Below, one piece after another: positions 35,959 to 45,474 of a stretch of DNA of 64,000 bases (its first letter is position 1; the number at the start of each line of letters is the position of its first letter). The notes beneath the pieces were generated by a model. It saw nothing but the letters and a program-made list of their open reading frames with translations. It did not search any database and had not been told where the DNA came from. The stretch is from contig JAKATG010000024.1 in the NCBI GenBank assembly GCA_021828105.1, forward strand, positions 79,976 to 143,975, read 5' to 3'. A program made the position numbers and the translations under genes. The stretch comes from Taklimakanibacter sp021828105. Lineage in GTDB: Bacteria; Pseudomonadota; Alphaproteobacteria; Rhizobiales; Aestuariivirgaceae.

Positions 35959-37790
35959 GATACGTGCTGCCCGCCAGCCTGGCGCTCGTCTTTCTCATCT
36001 CCACAGCTTCGGCCGAGCCGCGGCATGGTCTCTCGGCCTTCGGCGATCTCAAATATCCGCCCGATTTCAAGCATTTCGACTATGTGAATCCAGACGCGCC
36101 GAAGGGCGGGCGACTAGCGAGCCGCGGGATCCTGGCGATCGACGCCTTTGACAGCTTCAACGGCTATATTCTCAGAGGCAATCCGGCGCAGAATTATCAG
36201 TTGATGTTTGACACTCTGATGGTACGCGCCAATGACGAACCGGACGCCGTCTATGGGCTGGTCGCCAAGAGCGCCGATCTGGCCCCAGACAAGAAGAGCG
36301 TCACCTTCCAATTGCGCGAGGAAGCTCGCTTCTCCGACGGCAGCAAACTCACGGGCGACGATGTGTGCGACAGCTTTCGCCTCATCTCGACCGAAGGGCA
36401 CGAACGCCTGCGCGTTCTCATCCGCGATGTGGAGAAATGTGAAGTGCTTTCGCCCTATGAAGTGCGCTACACTTTCAAGGGAGAGAATACGCGGGACCTG
36501 CCACTGACCGTCGCGGCGGATCTGCCCATCCTGTCCAAGGCCTACTACGCCACACATGATTTCACCAAGTCGACATTAACGCCGCCCTTGGGCTCGGGGC
36601 CGTATAAGATCGGTCGTTTCAGGGAAGGCCAATATGTCTCCTATCTGAGGCGTGCCGACTACTGGGCTGCCGATCTTCCCGTCAACAAGGGCCGCTGGAA
36701 TTTCGACGAGATTCGGATGGAGTATTTCAAGGATCGCACCGCCGCCGTCGAGGCCTTGAAATCCGGAATTCTCGATCTGCACGAGGAATTCACCTCGCGT
36801 GACTGGGCCACCGCCTACAACATCAAATCGGTAGCCGAAGGCCGTCTGATCAAGGAGGTGCTGCCGGACAAGTCGCCCTCGAGCGCGCAAGGGCTCTATA
36901 TCAATCTGAGGCGCGAGAAATTCCAGGACATAAGGGTGCGCAAGGCGCTCGACCTTGCCTTCGACTTCGAGTGGACCAATGCCAATCTCTTCTATCGCTC
37001 CTATGACCGCACCGTGAGCTTCTTCGAGAACTCGCCGCTGAAGGCAGAGGGCAAGCCATCGGAAGAGGAGCTCAAGATCCTCGAGCCGTTCCGGAAGGAT
37101 CTGCGGCCGGAAGTCTTCGATGAGGTCTATGTCCCACCGGTCTCGGATGGATCGGGCCAGGACCGCAAGCTCCTGCGGCAGGCAGCCCAGCTTCTCGCCG
37201 AAGCCGGCTGGAAGCGCCAGGGCACGCAACTGGTGAACGCCAAGGGCGAGAAATTCACCATGGAATTCCTGATCGACGATCCGACCAGCGAGAGGATCCT
37301 CGCTCCCTATGTGAAGAATCTGCGGCTGCTCGGCATCGACGCCGTTATGCGCAACATAGACCCCGCTCAACATGAGCAACGGGTGAAAGAATTCGATTTC
37401 GACACCGAGATCGCCCGGATTTCGGGTGACGCGACGCCCGGTGTCGGGCTCAGAGGCCTGCTCGGCTCGCAATCGGCCAAGGCAACCGGCAGCTTCAATC
37501 TCTCCGGCATCGCGCTCCCCGTCATCGATGCGCTGATCGAAAAGATGATCGCCGCCAAGTCGCGCGAGGAGCTTCTGTTCACCGGCCGGGCTCTCGACCG
37601 GGTGCTCAGGGCCGAGCACATATGGGTGCCGAATTGGTACAAGGCCAGCCACTGGATCGTGCGCTGGGACATCTTCGAAAGGCCCAAAATTCAACCCGAT
37701 TATGACTCAGGCTCCCTGGATGACACAGGCATCCTGGACACTTGGTGGACCAACGCCGAGAAGGCGAAGACCCTGAAGCGCGGCAACTAG
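35955..37790 (+). CDS. Extracellular solute-binding protein, YejA-like (copy 2)
   Basis: Second family 5 binding protein, 611 residues, with a Sec-type signal (LPASLALVFLISTASA) instead of the Tat-like leader of copy 1. Shared core: LKYPPDFKHFDYVNPDAPKG, LTPPLGSGPYKIGRF. The divergence between copies outside these motifs suggests different ligands served by one membrane complex. It overlaps copy 1 and is 12 nt from yejB. Confidence 0.92.
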   Translation: MRYVLPASLALVFLISTASAEPRHGLSAFGDLKYPPDFKHFDYVNPDAPKGGRLASRGILAIDAFDSFNGYILRGNPAQNYQLMFDTLMVRANDEPDAVYGLVAKSADLAPDKKSVTFQLREEARFSDGSKLTGDDVCDSFRLISTEGHERLRVLIRDVEKCEVLSPYEVRYTFKGENTRDLPLTVAADLPILSKAYYATHDFTKSTLTPPLGSGPYKIGRFREGQYVSYLRRADYWAADLPVNKGRWNFDEIRMEYFKDRTAAVEALKSGILDLHEEFTSRDWATAYNIKSVAEGRLIKEVLPDKSPSSAQGLYINLRREKFQDIRVRKALDLAFDFEWTNANLFYRSYDRTVSFFENSPLKAEGKPSEEELKILEPFRKDLRPEVFDEVYVPPVSDGSGQDRKLLRQAAQLLAEAGWKRQGTQLVNAKGEKFTMEFLIDDPTSERILAPYVKNLRLLGIDAVMRNIDPAQHEQRVKEFDFDTEIARISGDATPGVGLRGLLGSQSAKATGSFNLSGIALPVIDALIEKMIAAKSREELLFTGRALDRVLRAEHIWVPNWYKASHWIVRWDIFERPKIQPDYDSGSLDDTGILDTWWTNAEKAKTLKRGN

Positions 37791-37802
37791 GACGGCACAT
37801 AT

Positions 37803-38915
37803 ATGGGCGCTTATATCGCAAAACGTCTGCTTCTCATGATTCCGACGCTGCTCGGCATGATGATACTGACCTTTGCCATCGTCCAGTTCGTGCCGGGCGG
37901 GCCGATCGAGCGCATCATCTCGAAGATCCAGGGCACCGCCGTCGATGCGACGGCGAGGATCGGCGGCGGCCAGGGCGGCGATGCCGGGCGTGGGGCGGAT
38001 CCCGGCGCCTTTGGCAGCAATTCGCTGGCCGTCAAATATCGCGGCGCCCAGGGCCTAGATCCCGAATTCATCAAGAAGCTCGAAGTCCAGTTCGGTTTCG
38101 ACAAGCCGCCGGTCGAACGCTTCCTGCTGATGATGAAGAACTATCTCACCTTCAATTTCGGCGACAGCTATTTCCGCGACAAGCCCGTTCTCGACCTGAT
38201 GATCGAGAAGATGCCGGTATCGATCTCGCTTGGGCTTTGGCTGCTCCTGATCACCAACTTCGTTTCCATTCCCTTGGGCATCCGCAAGGCGGTCAAGGAC
38301 GGCACTCATTTCGACATCTGGACCTCGACGGTCATCATTGTCGGATACGCCATACCGGGGTTCATCCTCGCCATCCTTCTGATCGTGCTGTTTGCCGGCG
38401 GCAGCTACTTCTCCGTTTTCCCGCTGCGCGGCCTGACTTCCGATAATTTCGCGGATCTCTCTTTCTTCGGCAAAATGATGGACTATGCCTGGCATCTGGT
38501 GCTGCCTTTGATCGCCATGGGGATCGGCGGCTTCGCGACCACGACACTCCTCACCAAGAACTCCTTCCTCGATGAGATCCGCAAGCAATATGTCATCACC
38601 GCCCGGGCCAAGGGGCTGACCGAGCGGCGCGTGCTCTACGGTCATGTCTTCCGTAATGCGATGCTGCTCGTCATCGCGGGATTTCCGGGCGCCTTTCTCG
38701 GTGCTTTCTTCACCGGTTCGCTCCTCATCGAGAATATCTTCTCTCTCGACGGCCTGGGCCTCCTCACCTATACCGCCGCCCTCAACCGCGACTACCCGGT
38801 GTTTTTCGCCAATGTATATATCGCCGGGCTGGTCGGACTTTTCGTGGCGCTGATCAGCGATCTCATCTACACATTCGTCGATCCCCGGATCGATTTCGAG
38901 TCCCGAGACCTCTAA
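37803..38915 (+). CDS. yejB: Microcin C/peptide ABC transporter permease YejB
   Basis: Inner-membrane permease, 370 residues, six predicted helices. N-terminal MGAYIAKRLLLMIPTLLGMM is the typical DppB/YejB start; a long periplasmic loop follows. The EAA-like loop is ITARAKGLTERRVLYGHVFRNAM. It lies between the binding proteins and yejE in one operon. Confidence 0.93.
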   Translation: MGAYIAKRLLLMIPTLLGMMILTFAIVQFVPGGPIERIISKIQGTAVDATARIGGGQGGDAGRGADPGAFGSNSLAVKYRGAQGLDPEFIKKLEVQFGFDKPPVERFLLMMKNYLTFNFGDSYFRDKPVLDLMIEKMPVSISLGLWLLLITNFVSIPLGIRKAVKDGTHFDIWTSTVIIVGYAIPGFILAILLIVLFAGGSYFSVFPLRGLTSDNFADLSFFGKMMDYAWHLVLPLIAMGIGGFATTTLLTKNSFLDEIRKQYVITARAKGLTERRVLYGHVFRNAMLLVIAGFPGAFLGAFFTGSLLIENIFSLDGLGLLTYTAALNRDYPVFFANVYIAGLVGLFVALISDLIYTFVDPRIDFESRDL

Positions 38916-38918
38916 TTC

Positions 38919-40022
38919 ATGGCTCTCATCAAGCTCTCCGGACTGAATGAACGGCGCTGGCACCTGTTTCGGGTGAACAAGCGCGGTTTTTGGTCGTTCT
39001 GGATCTTCTTTGTCCTGTTCGTGATCAGCGTCTTCGCGCCCGTCATCGCCAATGATCGTCCCATCGTCGCCTCCTACAAGGGCGAGCTCCTCTTCCCCTT
39101 CCTCAACGACTATCCGGAGGAGAAATTCGGTGGCTTCCTCGCCCTGACCGATTTCCGCGATCCCTTCATCCAGGACGAGATCAAGGCCAATGGCTGGATG
39201 GTCTGGCCGCCAATCCGCTACTCCTACGCCTCGGTCAACAACGAGCTGCCGACGCCGGCGCCCTCGAAACCCGCCTTCGGCATGAGCTGGGACGAGGCCT
39301 GCGCCAAATATCCGCTGAAGACGGAGGACCCCAATTGCATCGCCGGCAATCTGAACTGGCTGGGCACTGACGACCAGGGGCGCGATGTGGTGGCGCGGCT
39401 CATCTACGGCTTCCGCATATCGGTGTTCTTCGGCCTGATCCTGGCTGTGCTGTCCTCCGTCATCGGCGTCGCCGCAGGCGCCGTGCAGGGCTATCTCGGC
39501 GGCTGGACCGACCTCCTGTTCCAGCGCTTCATCGACATCTGGACGTCGATCCCGACACTCTATCTGCTCATCATCCTTTCGGCCTTCATCACCCCGACTT
39601 TCTGGCTCCTGCTCTTCATCCTTGTCCTGTTCTCCTGGACGCAATTGGTCGGGCTCGTGCGGGCCGAGTTCCTCAGGGGGCGCAATCTCGAATATGTCAG
39701 GGCGGCCCGGGCGCTCGGCCTGACCAACACGAAGATCATGTTCAAGCATCTTCTGCCCAATGCGCTCATCTCGACCGTCACCTTCATGCCCTTCATCGTC
39801 GCCGCCTCGGTCACGGCATTGGCTGGGCTCGACTATCTGGGCTTCGGCCTGCCGCCCGGGTCGCCCTCGCTGGGCGAGCTCTTGAGCCAGGGCCAGCAGA
39901 ATCTTCAGGCGCCATGGCTCGGAATCACGGGCTTCCTCGTCCTCGCCATCATGCTGTCGCTCCTCGTCTTCATCGGCGAGGCGGTGCGCGATGCCCTCGA
40001 TCCGCGAAAGACTTTCGGATGA
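38919..40022 (+). CDS. yejE: Microcin C/peptide ABC transporter permease YejE
   Basis: Second permease, 367 residues. The N-terminal LNERRWHLFRVNKRGFWSFW is characteristic of YejE. The large periplasmic insertion (about 50-140, including NWLGTDDQGRDVVARL) precedes the permease core; the EAA loop is YVRAARALGLTNTKIMFKH. Three nucleotides after yejB, and overlapping yejF by ATGA. Confidence 0.93.
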   Translation: MALIKLSGLNERRWHLFRVNKRGFWSFWIFFVLFVISVFAPVIANDRPIVASYKGELLFPFLNDYPEEKFGGFLALTDFRDPFIQDEIKANGWMVWPPIRYSYASVNNELPTPAPSKPAFGMSWDEACAKYPLKTEDPNCIAGNLNWLGTDDQGRDVVARLIYGFRISVFFGLILAVLSSVIGVAAGAVQGYLGGWTDLLFQRFIDIWTSIPTLYLLIILSAFITPTFWLLLFILVLFSWTQLVGLVRAEFLRGRNLEYVRAARALGLTNTKIMFKHLLPNALISTVTFMPFIVAASVTALAGLDYLGFGLPPGSPSLGELLSQGQQNLQAPWLGITGFLVLAIMLSLLVFIGEAVRDALDPRKTFG

Positions 40023-41650
40023 GCGAAGCCCCGCTTCTCACGGTCAAGGATCTGTCCGTCGCCTTCACGCAAGGCAAGAACACCAACCTGGCGGTGGATC
40101 ACGTCTCCTTCTCGATCGGCCAAGGCGAAACCTTGGCGCTGGTCGGCGAATCGGGTTCGGGGAAATCCGTCTCGGCGCTCTCGATCCTGAAGCTCCTGCC
40201 CTACCCTTCGGCCTCCCATCCTTCGGGTGAGATCCGCTTCAAGGGCCAGGAGCTGCTGCACGCCGACGAGAACACCTTGCGTAAGGTGCGCGGCAACGAC
40301 ATCACGATGATCTTCCAGGAGCCGATGACCTCGCTCAACCCGTTGCATACGGTCGAGCGGCAGATCGGTGAGATCCTCGAAATCCATCAGAGGCTGTCCG
40401 GAGCGGCGCGGCGCAAGCGCATCATCGACCTCCTGACCAAGGTCGGCATCCGCAATCCCGAAACGCGGCTCCAGGATTTCCCGCACCAGCTGTCGGGCGG
40501 CCAGCGCCAGAGGGTAATGATCGCCATGGCGCTTGCCAACAATCCCGATCTCCTGATCGCGGACGAGCCGACGACGGCGCTCGATGTGACGGTGCAGGCG
40601 CAAGTCCTGAAGCTCTTGAAGGATCTGCAGGCCGAAACAAACATGGCGCTGCTCCTCATCACCCATGATCTCGGCATCGTGCAGCACATGGCTGACAAGG
40701 TCTGCATCATGCAGCGCGGGAAGATCGTGGAAGCGGGCGAAACCGAGAAGGTCTTCAGCAATCCCCAGCATGCCTATACCAAGATGCTGCTGGCGGCCGA
40801 GCCCAAGGGCAAGCCGCCCCGGTCGGACGAGACCGCGCCCGTCGTCGTCAAGGCCGAAAAGCTCAAGGTGTGGTTCCCGATCAAGCGCGGCTTCTTCCGG
40901 CGGGTCGTCGGGCATATCAAGGCCGTCGACGGCGTCGATGTCACGGTCAGGGCTGGACAGACGCTCGGCATCGTCGGGGAATCGGGTTCGGGCAAGACCA
41001 CGCTCGGCCTGTCGCTTTTGCGGCTGATCGCCTCGCAAGGTCCGATCGCCTATGCCGGAACCAGGATCGACGGCTTCAATGCCGGCGCCATGCGTCCCCT
41101 GCGCAAGGAGATGCAGATCGTGTTCCAGGACCCCTATGGCTCACTGTCACCGCGCCTGTCGGTCCGGCAGATCGTCGAAGAGGGCCTGATCGTCCAGGAC
41201 AAAGCCTTCACCGCCAGGCAGCGCCGCGAGCGCGTCGCCAAGGCCTTGACCGAGGTCGGCCTCGATCCCTCGACCATGGAGCGCTATCCGCACGAATTCT
41301 CCGGCGGCCAGCGCCAGCGCATAGCGATCGCCCGCGCCTTGGCGCTGGAGCCCAGATTCGTCGTCCTCGACGAGCCGACGAGCGCGCTCGACATGTCGGT
41401 CCAGGCGCAGATCGTCGATCTGCTGCGCCAGATCCAGCAGGACCACAATCTCGCTTATCTGTTCATCAGCCACGATCTCAGGGTGGTGCGGGCGCTGGCC
41501 AACGAGGTCATCGTCATGCGCGACGGACTTGCGGTCGAGCATGGCGCCACGGCGGAGATTTTCGACGCGCCGAAAACCGACTATACAAAAGCCCTCATTG
41601 CCGCGGCGCTGCATCTGCGCACGGCGCCCGCCGATGTCGTCAAGCAATAA
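40019..41650 (+). CDS. yejF: Microcin C/peptide ABC transporter ATP-binding protein YejF
   Basis: Duplicated ATPase of 543 residues, with two complete ABC domains. The first Walker A is GESGSGKSVSAL (about 42-53) with signature LSGGQRQR; the second is GESGSGKTTLGL (about 320-331) with FSGGQRQR and VLDEPTSALD. Fused DppD/DppF-type ATPases are the rule for YejF. Start ATG 40019 overlaps the yejE stop. Confidence 0.94.
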   Translation: MSEAPLLTVKDLSVAFTQGKNTNLAVDHVSFSIGQGETLALVGESGSGKSVSALSILKLLPYPSASHPSGEIRFKGQELLHADENTLRKVRGNDITMIFQEPMTSLNPLHTVERQIGEILEIHQRLSGAARRKRIIDLLTKVGIRNPETRLQDFPHQLSGGQRQRVMIAMALANNPDLLIADEPTTALDVTVQAQVLKLLKDLQAETNMALLLITHDLGIVQHMADKVCIMQRGKIVEAGETEKVFSNPQHAYTKMLLAAEPKGKPPRSDETAPVVVKAEKLKVWFPIKRGFFRRVVGHIKAVDGVDVTVRAGQTLGIVGESGSGKTTLGLSLLRLIASQGPIAYAGTRIDGFNAGAMRPLRKEMQIVFQDPYGSLSPRLSVRQIVEEGLIVQDKAFTARQRRERVAKALTEVGLDPSTMERYPHEFSGGQRQRIAIARALALEPRFVVLDEPTSALDMSVQAQIVDLLRQIQQDHNLAYLFISHDLRVVRALANEVIVMRDGLAVEHGATAEIFDAPKTDYTKALIAAALHLRTAPADVVKQ

Positions 41651-41652
41651 TC

Positions 41653-42600
41653 ATGGCCCTGCTCTATCTCCTCAACAACTGGGACGCCAATCTGTGGGCC
41701 GACGCCATGCGCCGGCAGGCGCCCGATCTCGATGTCCGCGTCTGGCCGAAGGAAACCGGCCGGATCGAGGACATCACCTATGCCGTCGCCTGGCTGCCGC
41801 CCGCCAATGTGCTGAAGAGCCTGCCCAATCTGAAGGTGATCTTCTCGCTGGGAGCGGGCGTCGATGCCATATTGAAGGACCCGACGCTGCCGGAAAGCGT
41901 GCCGATCGCCCGCGTCATCGACCCCGACCTCACCATGCGGATGAGCGAATATGTGGTGATGAACGTGCTCATGCATCACCGCCAGCAGCGGCGCATGGAG
42001 GAGAACCAGCGCAACCGGATCTGGGACTGCTTCCCGACCCATGCCGCCTCGGCCCTGACCGTCGGCATCATGGGGCTCGGCGTCATGGGCACCGATTCCG
42101 CCCGCAAGCTCAGCCTGATGGGCTTCAAGGTCGTGGGCTGGAGCCGGACGCGCAAGACCATTCCGGGCATAGAATGTTTTGCCGGCGCTCCGGAATTCGA
42201 TTCGTTCCTGAAACGAACGGATATTCTCGTGTGCCTCCTGCCGCATACGCCGGAAACCACCGGCATCATCAACCGCGACGTCATCGCCAAGCTGTCGCGC
42301 CGGGGCCCGCTCGGCGGACCGGTGCTGATCAATGCCGGGCGCGGCAAGCAGCAGGTCGAAAGCGATATACTGGCCGCCCTCGATGCGGGCGAGCTCCATG
42401 CCGCGAGCCTCGATGTGTTCGAGACCGAGCCCCTGCCGCAAGACAGTCCGTTCTGGAACCACCCTAAGGTCTGGGTCACGCCGCATGCCGCGGCCGATTC
42501 CGATCCCGACACGATTTCCGCCTATGTGCTCGGCCAGATCCGGCGGCATCAGAAGGGCCTGCCGGTCGAGAACATCATCGACCGCGAGCGGGGATACTAA
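41653..42600 (+). CDS. ghrA: Glyoxylate/hydroxypyruvate reductase A
   Basis: D-2-hydroxyacid dehydrogenase, 315 residues. The NAD(P) motif is GIMGLGVMG; the catalytic Arg lies in INAGRGKQQ, the Glu in FETEPLP and the His in VTPHAAA. It matches GhrA, which reduces glyoxylate and hydroxypyruvate. Two nucleotides after yejF, so it is probably the last gene of the transport operon; the link between the two functions is not obvious. Confidence 0.92.
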   Translation: MALLYLLNNWDANLWADAMRRQAPDLDVRVWPKETGRIEDITYAVAWLPPANVLKSLPNLKVIFSLGAGVDAILKDPTLPESVPIARVIDPDLTMRMSEYVVMNVLMHHRQQRRMEENQRNRIWDCFPTHAASALTVGIMGLGVMGTDSARKLSLMGFKVVGWSRTRKTIPGIECFAGAPEFDSFLKRTDILVCLLPHTPETTGIINRDVIAKLSRRGPLGGPVLINAGRGKQQVESDILAALDAGELHAASLDVFETEPLPQDSPFWNHPKVWVTPHAAADSDPDTISAYVLGQIRRHQKGLPVENIIDRERGY

Positions 42601-42601
42601 G

Positions 42602-42623
42602 TGGCCGCCCATTGAGGCGGCCA
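42602..42623. terminator. Hairpin between convergent ghrA and NlpC/P60 genes
   Basis: A perfect 8-bp stem TGGCCGCC/GGCGGCCA with loop CATTGA starts directly after the ghrA stop and lies before the end of the convergent peptidase gene. There is no clear T-run, so it may be a weak, bidirectional terminator. Confidence 0.5.
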
Positions 42624-42630
42624 TCCAGAC

Positions 42631-43479
42631 TCATATAAGCCGCCTGATCGAGGTGATCGGGCTGTTGCGCCGGGCGATGCGCTCGACCGCGACATTCAAG
42701 GGCTCATGCGTCACCTGCATGAAATAGGCATTGGCGTGCAGCAGCATCCGCGCATCGGTCATGACGCCGACATGTCCGTCCCAGAAGACGAGATCGCCGC
42801 GCTCGAGCGTGCCCAGATCGTCTTTCGGCAAAGCGCGGCCGAGGTCCTTCTCCTGCATGTCGGCATCGCGCGGGCAAGCGTGGCCTGCCGCCTCGAGCGC
42901 GAGCTGTACCAGCCCTGAGCAATCGATTCCGAGCACCGACTTGCCGCCCCACAGATAGGGCACATGCAGATGGGCTTCCGCCACGGCGACGAAATCCGGC
43001 TCGCTCTCGGACAAGGGCTTGAGATGACGGGCGACGACGAAGCGGCCATTGTCGAGATGGGCAAATCGCTCATCACCACCGACAACGCAGACCCTCGCAT
43101 TGAGGGTCACGGTCACGACCGGCTGCGATTTGATGTCGGGTGCGGGGAACATGAAGGTCGAGGGAACGGCAATGCGATGGGTCGGCGCGTCATTGGGGAC
43201 GGCGAGATCGTCTTGCGCCGCATAGCCGACATAACCGTCGCTCTCGAGCTGCAGCCACGCCCAGCCTTCTCGGGCGTCGAAGACGCGCACGCGCTCGCCC
43301 ATCAAGCCTTGCGTGTCGAGGCGGGCATCGAAGCGCGGTTCGCCGTAGAGCGACAGAAGCGGCGCCGCCACCTCGCGGACCTCGCCTTCGACCAGTCGCG
43401 CGCTCTCTGCGGCCTTGCCCAGGCGGGCATCGGCAATGTCGGGACGGATGGCATGAAGACGCGGATCGAAGCTGTTCAT
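42631..43479 (-). CDS. NlpC/P60 family peptidase with SH3-like N-terminus
   Basis: C40-family peptidase, 282 residues. N-terminal bacterial SH3-type domains (about 40-150) precede the catalytic domain: Cys in GIDCSGLVQ, His in WDGHVGVM, and a third polar residue near LLHANAYFM. No signal peptide is seen, so it may be cytoplasmic or exported by another route. Similar to peptidases hydrolysing gamma-D-glutamyl peptides. Nine nucleotides after the small winged-helix gene. Confidence 0.9.
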   Translation of the reverse strand: MNSFDPRLHAIRPDIADARLGKAAESARLVEGEVREVAAPLLSLYGEPRFDARLDTQGLMGERVRVFDAREGWAWLQLESDGYVGYAAQDDLAVPNDAPTHRIAVPSTFMFPAPDIKSQPVVTVTLNARVCVVGGDERFAHLDNGRFVVARHLKPLSESEPDFVAVAEAHLHVPYLWGGKSVLGIDCSGLVQLALEAAGHACPRDADMQEKDLGRALPKDDLGTLERGDLVFWDGHVGVMTDARMLLHANAYFMQVTHEPLNVAVERIARRNSPITSIRRLI

Positions 43480-43488
43480 GGGAACCCA

Positions 43489-43833
43489 TTAGACCTGCTT
43501 GGCGAGCTTGCCAACGGTTTCGGCCAAGCGCTCAAGATAAAGCACGCCCTTTACCGTTCGCTGAACGAGAACGTTGCGCAGGTCGGTCTCGTCGCGCCGG
43601 CGCGCCAGAAGATCGAGCTTGCCGAGCGAATCGAGGGCGCGCGTGATCACGGGCTTTGAGACGCCGAGCTTCCTGGCCAGATCGCGCACGGTATGCGGCG
43701 GCGCTTCGAGATAGACGGTCAACAGCAGCGTAACTTGCCGCGTCGAAAGATCCGGCTCGTCGCCGCGAACCAGATGCAGATTCACGTCATGCCAAAGCTG
43801 CAACGCCTGTGCCGCCGACAAAGTGACGCTCAT
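43489..43833 (-). CDS. MarR-like winged-helix protein
   Basis: Small protein of 114 residues: LSTRQVTLLLTVYLEAP, then VRDLARKLGVSKPVITRAL as the recognition helix and a wing RRRDETDLRNVLVQ. It is shorter than typical MarR regulators, with a reduced dimerisation region. Cotranscribed with the NlpC/P60 gene, which it may control (inference). Confidence 0.85.
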   Translation of the reverse strand: MSVTLSAAQALQLWHDVNLHLVRGDEPDLSTRQVTLLLTVYLEAPPHTVRDLARKLGVSKPVITRALDSLGKLDLLARRRDETDLRNVLVQRTVKGVLYLERLAETVGKLAKQV

Positions 43834-43910
43834 AAACCCAGATCCACCGCTCCGTCCCTTAATCGTTTCGGAGCCGTTTCATTCTGGCCTAGCCCGCCCC
43901 AGACTGCAAG

Positions 43911-45302
43911 CTATTTGCCATAGCGCTCCGCTATGAGGCCAAAGAGGGCACGGATCGCCTGGGCCTCGCCGCCCTTCGGCCGGCCAGGCTTCGCCACGGG
44001 CGTCCAGGCGAAAATATCGAAATGGACATAGGCCCTGGCGCGCTCGACGAAGCGCTTGAGGAACAAGGCGGCAGTGACGGAACCGGCAAATCCCGACTCG
44101 CCGGCATTGTTGAGCTCGGCGATCGAGGATTCGATCAGGGCGTAATAAGGCGTCCAAAGCGGCATGCGCCAGAGGGGATCATTGGCCGCCACGGCATGGC
44201 GCGCCAAGTCTCCCGCCACGCCATCGTCGCTCGTATAGAAAGGCGGCAGGTCGGGCCCGAGCGCCACCCGCGCGGCGCCGGTCAGGGTCGCCATATCGAT
44301 GAGGAGATCGGGGCTTTCCTCATCCGCCAGCGCCAAGGCATCGCCCAGAATGAGCCGCCCTTCCGCATCGGTGTTGCCGATCTCCACCCTGATGCCCTTG
44401 CGGCTCGTGAGCACATCACCCGGGCGAAAGGCATTTCCCGCTATGGCGTTCTCGACCGCGGGAATGAGGACACGCAGACGAACCTTGAGCTTCGCCTCCA
44501 TGATCATCTGGGCGAGGCCTAGGACATTCGCCGCCCCGCCCATGTCCTTCTTCATGAGCAGCATGCCCGAGGCCGGCTTGATATCGAGGCCGCCCGTGTC
44601 GAAGCACACGCCCTTGCCCACCAGCGTGACCTTGGGCGCGCGCGACGGCCCCCAGGTGAAATCGATGAGGCGGGGCCTCCTGGTCGAGGCCTGACCGACC
44701 GTATGGATCATGGGGAAGTCGCGGGCGAGGCGCTCGCCCGCCACCACGCGCAATTTGGCGCGATTCTGGCCGGCGAGCTTGCGCGCGGCCGCTTCGAGCT
44801 CATCCGGCCCCATGTCGAGCGAGGGCGTATTGACGAGATCGCGCACCAGGAAATGCGCCGCCGCCACCTTCAGCAGAGCGGCACGATCGAGGTCCGAGGG
44901 ACAGACAAGGCGGGCGGACGGCGAAGCGGGTGTCCGATAGCGCTCGTAACGGTAGCTTTCCAAGATCCAGCCCAGGACGGCGTTTCCGAGGTCGGGCAAG
45001 TCGCCTTCGATGCGATAGTCGGCTTCCGGAAGGGCCCGGACCAGCCTCGCGAAATCAAACGGATCTACCGGCTTTGCCGCATCGGCGATGCCGTAGAAAA
45101 CCTTTTTCAGCTTTCCCGACGGGTCCGGCAGCAGAGCATGGTTGCCTGCCCCAGCCGTAAAGCCAGAGGCCTTGAGCCACGTCCGGGCGGTCTTGGCGAG
45201 GCCGCGCTCGACCGCGGACCATGACTGCCGGGTGACGGGGACGATCGGAATGGCGCCGCGGCTGCGGCTTGCGGGCAAGAGAACAAGCGATGGATCTGGC
45301 AT
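43911..45302 (-). CDS. Leucyl aminopeptidase family protein (M17)
   Basis: Metalloaminopeptidase of 463 residues. Metal and active-site motifs are VGKGVCFDTGGLDIKP, MKKDMGGAANV and the family hallmark NTDAEGR. The N-terminal domain differs from E. coli PepA, as in the alternative M17 group of alphaproteobacteria. Preceded by a 172-nt intergenic region shared with divergent tadD. Confidence 0.94.
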   Translation of the reverse strand: MPDPSLVLLPASRSRGAIPIVPVTRQSWSAVERGLAKTARTWLKASGFTAGAGNHALLPDPSGKLKKVFYGIADAAKPVDPFDFARLVRALPEADYRIEGDLPDLGNAVLGWILESYRYERYRTPASPSARLVCPSDLDRAALLKVAAAHFLVRDLVNTPSLDMGPDELEAAARKLAGQNRAKLRVVAGERLARDFPMIHTVGQASTRRPRLIDFTWGPSRAPKVTLVGKGVCFDTGGLDIKPASGMLLMKKDMGGAANVLGLAQMIMEAKLKVRLRVLIPAVENAIAGNAFRPGDVLTSRKGIRVEIGNTDAEGRLILGDALALADEESPDLLIDMATLTGAARVALGPDLPPFYTSDDGVAGDLARHAVAANDPLWRMPLWTPYYALIESSIAELNNAGESGFAGSVTAALFLKRFVERARAYVHFDIFAWTPVAKPGRPKGGEAQAIRALFGLIAERYGK

Positions 45303-45383
45303 GGGAGGTCCTTGGGCCGTGCGGGGGGAGGGTCAGGCGAACCGGATAGGAGGTTTCAAGTCTAAAGCAAAGCCCCGTTATGG

Positions 45384-45398
45384 TTAATGGTTTGTTGA
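45384..45398. promoter_or_regulatory. CtrA-like site upstream of tadD
   Basis: TTAATGGTTTGTTGA matches TTAA-N7-TTAA with one mismatch and lies 77 nt upstream of the tadD start. CtrA controls pilus genes in Caulobacter; that it does so here is an inference. Confidence 0.35.
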
Positions 45399-45474
45399 GG
45401 TCTCTTCCCGAAGATGGACTGAAACACAGGGTGCGGTCTTCCACCCGACAACGCCAACAGCGGAGTAGTAAAGC

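Noticed and set aside
38055..39749. A 564-codon minus-strand frame opposite yejB and yejE
   Set aside because: Rich in charged low-complexity residues and antisense to two clear permeases.
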